From positions 1 through 6,367 of the forward strand of contig CAZGDY010000095.1 in the NCBI GenBank assembly GCA_964524965.1: a DNA stretch of 6,367 bases, read 5' to 3'. Shown piece after piece: positions 5,450 through 6,367 of this stretch. Position numbers and translations under genes: made by a program. How positions within the stretch are numbered: position 1 is the first letter of the stretch; the number at the start of each line of letters is the position of its first letter. Origin of the DNA: Kmv34 sp964524965. GTDB lineage: Bacteria > Aerophobota > Aerophobia > Aerophobales > B3-G15. A model generated the notes under the pieces. It was not told the DNA's origin. It made no database searches and was given only the letters and a program-made list of their open reading frames with translations.

Positions 5450-5871
5450 AATTATTGATAGTTTTTCTTTTAGGGATAATGAGTATTTTGTTTTTTCTAG
5501 GAACGGTGGTTTTTTCCCAGGAATCCCAAGAAAAATTTTCTATACCCGTAGTTTTTGAATATCCGGGGGTTGACGAAAGGGACCCTTTTTACCCATTGAT
5601 TTATGAAGAGGAAACAATAGAAGTGGTAGAAAAAAAGCCCCTTCCAGTGATCACTCAATCGGACTACGAGTTATTAGGAATTGCCTGGGAGGCAAAGAAA
5701 AGTATGGCCTTTATTGCTAAGGGAGGGAAAACTTGGATGGTAGCAGAGGGGATGTCCATAGATGAATTAAAGGTTTTAAGTATTCAGGCTAAAGAGGGTA
5801 AGGTTACGCTTATAGGAGAGGATATGATCATTAAATTAAAGATGTTTAAGGAATTAGGAGATATTGAATGA
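5446..5871 (+). CDS. pilP: PilP-like periplasmic pilus assembly protein
   Basis: PilP joins the PilN/PilO inner-membrane complex to the secretin PilQ in the periplasm. The 141-residue protein has a hydrophobic N-terminus (residues 3-23) that is either a signal peptide cleaved near VFS|QE at residue 24 or a retained anchor, then a linker containing ERDPF at 44-48, a common PilP motif. A small beta domain at about 73-134 follows, with the pattern LLGIAW...AFIAKGGKTWMVAEGM...KVTLIG typical of the PilP/GspC homology region. Classical PilP is a lipoprotein, but no Cys occurs in this protein, so lipid anchoring can be excluded. ATG 5446 overlaps the pilO TGA and has GGAGA at 5436-5440. The position between pilO and the secretin gene supports the call. 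A GspC-like name would be the main alternative. Confidence 0.85.
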   Translation: MKLLIVFLLGIMSILFFLGTVVFSQESQEKFSIPVVFEYPGVDERDPFYPLIYEEETIEVVEKKPLPVITQSDYELLGIAWEAKKSMAFIAKGGKTWMVAEGMSIDELKVLSIQAKEGKVTLIGEDMIIKLKMFKELGDIE

Positions 5872-6367
5872 AGTGGATAAAAGTTTTTTTTATTATTGGA
5901 ATCATTAGTTTTATTTTAGCGTGTTGCTTTCCTTTACTTACCTTTGCTCAAGAAACTCCTATAGAACAAAAACTTATTTCTCTTGATTTTGAGAATATCG
6001 AACTAGTAGACGCTCTCCGTTTAATATCGGCAAAAAGTGATATAAGCATCATCATTTACCCAGAAGTTAAAGGCAAAGTTACAGCTCGCTTTACAACTCC
6101 TACTCCTGTTTTAAAGGTTTTATCTACTATTCTTTCTCCTTATGGTTTTGAATATGTTAGAGAAAATAATCTTATAATAGCGCGAAAGAAGGCAGTTGAG
6201 CTCATAACGGAAAAATTTACTCTTGCGTACATCCGGGTAGAGGATACTGCACTTCTAATGACCCCTTACATATCTCAGCAAGGTTCTATCCAAATTGATC
6301 TATCTTCCAACACTCTTGTTATTAATGATACTCCGACTCAACTTCAGCTTTTACAGAAAATGATAAC
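5868..6367 (+). CDS. pilQ: Type IV pilus secretin PilQ, 5' part (runs off right edge)
   Basis: PilQ forms the outer-membrane ring through which the pilus passes. The first 166 codons are visible and open to the window end. Residues 1-27 form a signal peptide with basic residues, a long hydrophobic core and a likely cleavage at TFA|QE. Cys19-Cys20 sit inside the hydrophobic core and make a poor lipobox, so signal peptidase I is more likely. Residues about 37-105 match the STN/N0 secretin domain (SLDFENIELVDALRLI... and FEYVRENNLIIA), and about 113-165 match the next secretin N-domain (FTLAYIRVEDTALLMTPYIS... NTLVINDTP). No AMIN peptidoglycan-binding domain lies between the signal peptide and N0, unlike many PilQ proteins. 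ATG 5868 overlaps the pilP TGA, with TAGGAG at 5855-5860. The pore domain lies beyond the window. Confidence 0.92.
   Translation, partial: MKWIKVFFIIGIISFILACCFPLLTFAQETPIEQKLISLDFENIELVDALRLISAKSDISIIIYPEVKGKVTARFTTPTPVLKVLSTILSPYGFEYVRENNLIIARKKAVELITEKFTLAYIRVEDTALLMTPYISQQGSIQIDLSSNTLVINDTPTQLQLLQKMI

Overview
The window is a single, tightly packed block of plus-strand genes in AT-rich DNA. It reads as the chromosome of a Gram-negative (diderm) bacterium: the last gene encodes an outer-membrane secretin, and the genes before it encode the inner-membrane and periplasmic parts of a type IV pilus machine. Nothing looks like a mobile element, CRISPR array, rRNA or tRNA gene. The order truA-tilS-hisB-dtd-pilM-pilN-pilO-pilP-pilQ, the low GC and the short secretin N-terminus would suit an uncultured diderm lineage such as Omnitrophota or a neighbour, but that is a weak inference and no taxon can be proved from this sequence.

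Bases 1-3097 hold housekeeping genes. The 3' part of truA (tRNA pseudouridine synthase A) runs in from the left edge. A very good sigma70-type promoter (TTGACA, 17 bp, TAAAAT) straddles its stop codon and points at tilS (tRNA-Ile lysidine synthetase). tilS overlaps hisB (imidazoleglycerol-phosphate dehydratase) by 11 bases, and hisB abuts dtd (D-aminoacyl-tRNA deacylase) with no gap. Three of the four genes act on tRNA modification or proofreading; hisB is a lone histidine-biosynthesis gene among them.

Bases 3098-3204 are the only untranslated gap of any size other than the stretch created by the pilM stop codon. It holds a TAGT-rich tract, an imperfect hairpin and a plausible promoter just upstream of a strong Shine-Dalgarno sequence for pilM. 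There is no convincing terminator after dtd, so read-through from the housekeeping genes into the pilus genes is possible.

Bases 3205-6367 are the pilMNOPQ alignment-complex operon. PilM is the cytoplasmic actin-like protein that binds the PilN N-terminus. PilN and PilO are single-pass inner-membrane proteins. PilP is the periplasmic linker, and PilQ (cut by the right edge) is the outer-membrane secretin. pilO/pilP and pilP/pilQ are joined by ATGA overlaps.

The most notable observation is in pilM. An in-frame TAA at codon 316 stops the protein at 315 residues, yet the same frame continues for 40 more codons with a clear PilM C-terminus and ends in a TGA that forms an ATGA overlap with pilN. 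The gene therefore looks like an intact 356-codon pilM broken by one nonsense codon: a recent mutation, a sequence error, or a stop that is read through.
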